DNA of 64,000 bases from Viola odorata (taxonomy: Eukaryota; Streptophyta; Magnoliopsida; Malpighiales; Violaceae): NCBI GenBank assembly GCA_963691705.1, contig OY829544.1, forward strand, positions 36,601,917-36,665,916. Direction: 5' to 3'. Positions 63,995-64,000 of the stretch are shown here, in pieces; the stretch's first letter is position 1; every line of letters starts with the position of its first letter. Under the pieces are notes generated by a model, which saw only the letters and a list, made by a program, of their open reading frames with translations, was not told the DNA's origin and did not search any database. Position numbers and translations under genes: made by a program.

Positions 63995-64000
63995 ATTTAC

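Overview
This window looks like nuclear DNA of a eudicot plant: a small island of four ordinary genes, then about 36 kb of nested transposable elements. The genes have plant intron structure (AT-rich GT-AG introns; 7 exons in one, 18 in another). One encodes a PLS-DYW pentatricopeptide protein, a family expanded in land plants, and a plant tRNA-Pro(TGG) lies at the left edge. I cannot name the species.

Gene island (1-28 kb). All protein genes are on the minus strand: a RALF peptide precursor (577-918), a selenium-binding protein / methanethiol oxidase (2927-7288, 7 exons, 485 aa by my assembly), an intronless PLS-class DYW editing-type PPR protein (18891-20720, 609 aa), and a chloroplast acyl-ACP synthetase of the AAE15/16 type (21311-27958, 18 exons, 733 aa by my assembly). 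As I remember it, this order matches the Arabidopsis chromosome 4 block RALFL32, SBP1/SBP2, MEF35-like PPR, AAE15, so the island seems to be an ancient collinear block. Element insertions widen it: a 963-bp hAT-type element with a perfect 8-bp target duplication (1875-2837) sits between the RALF and SBP genes. A 10-kb cluster of non-autonomous LTR retrotransposons (8152-18178), with a 1.96-kb hAT-type element inside it, sits between the SBP and PPR genes.

Repeat sea (28-64 kb). Upstream of AAE15 lies a fold-back element (28245-28947). Then comes a nest. A decayed minus-strand Ty3/gypsy pol (31107-35536) is interrupted by a 1572-bp solo LTR with a 5-bp target duplication. It is cut at its other side by a hAT element that carries a broken RICESLEEPER-like transposase (35537-37773). 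That hAT is cut by the 3' LTR of another minus-strand gypsy element (37774-56340, pol at 60721-63994 and beyond the window). That LTR in turn contains a complete 15.6-kb plus-strand gypsy element (40296-55911, TSD AAAGA). All three gypsy elements carry a second RNase H-like domain, the mark of the Tat/Ogre lineage.

The complete Tat-type element is the most unusual part. Downstream of pol it has satellite-like tandem repeats and then four antisense gene-like units. At least three of these have their own TATA-like box, two have probable introns, and two share a gypsy-type-transposon N-terminal domain. Premature stops in the decayed elements are almost all explicable as C-to-T (or G-to-A) changes, as expected of methylated, silenced copies. 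Three tRNA-like modules with Pol III A-box and B-box matches sit inside the two hAT-type elements and may merit attention.
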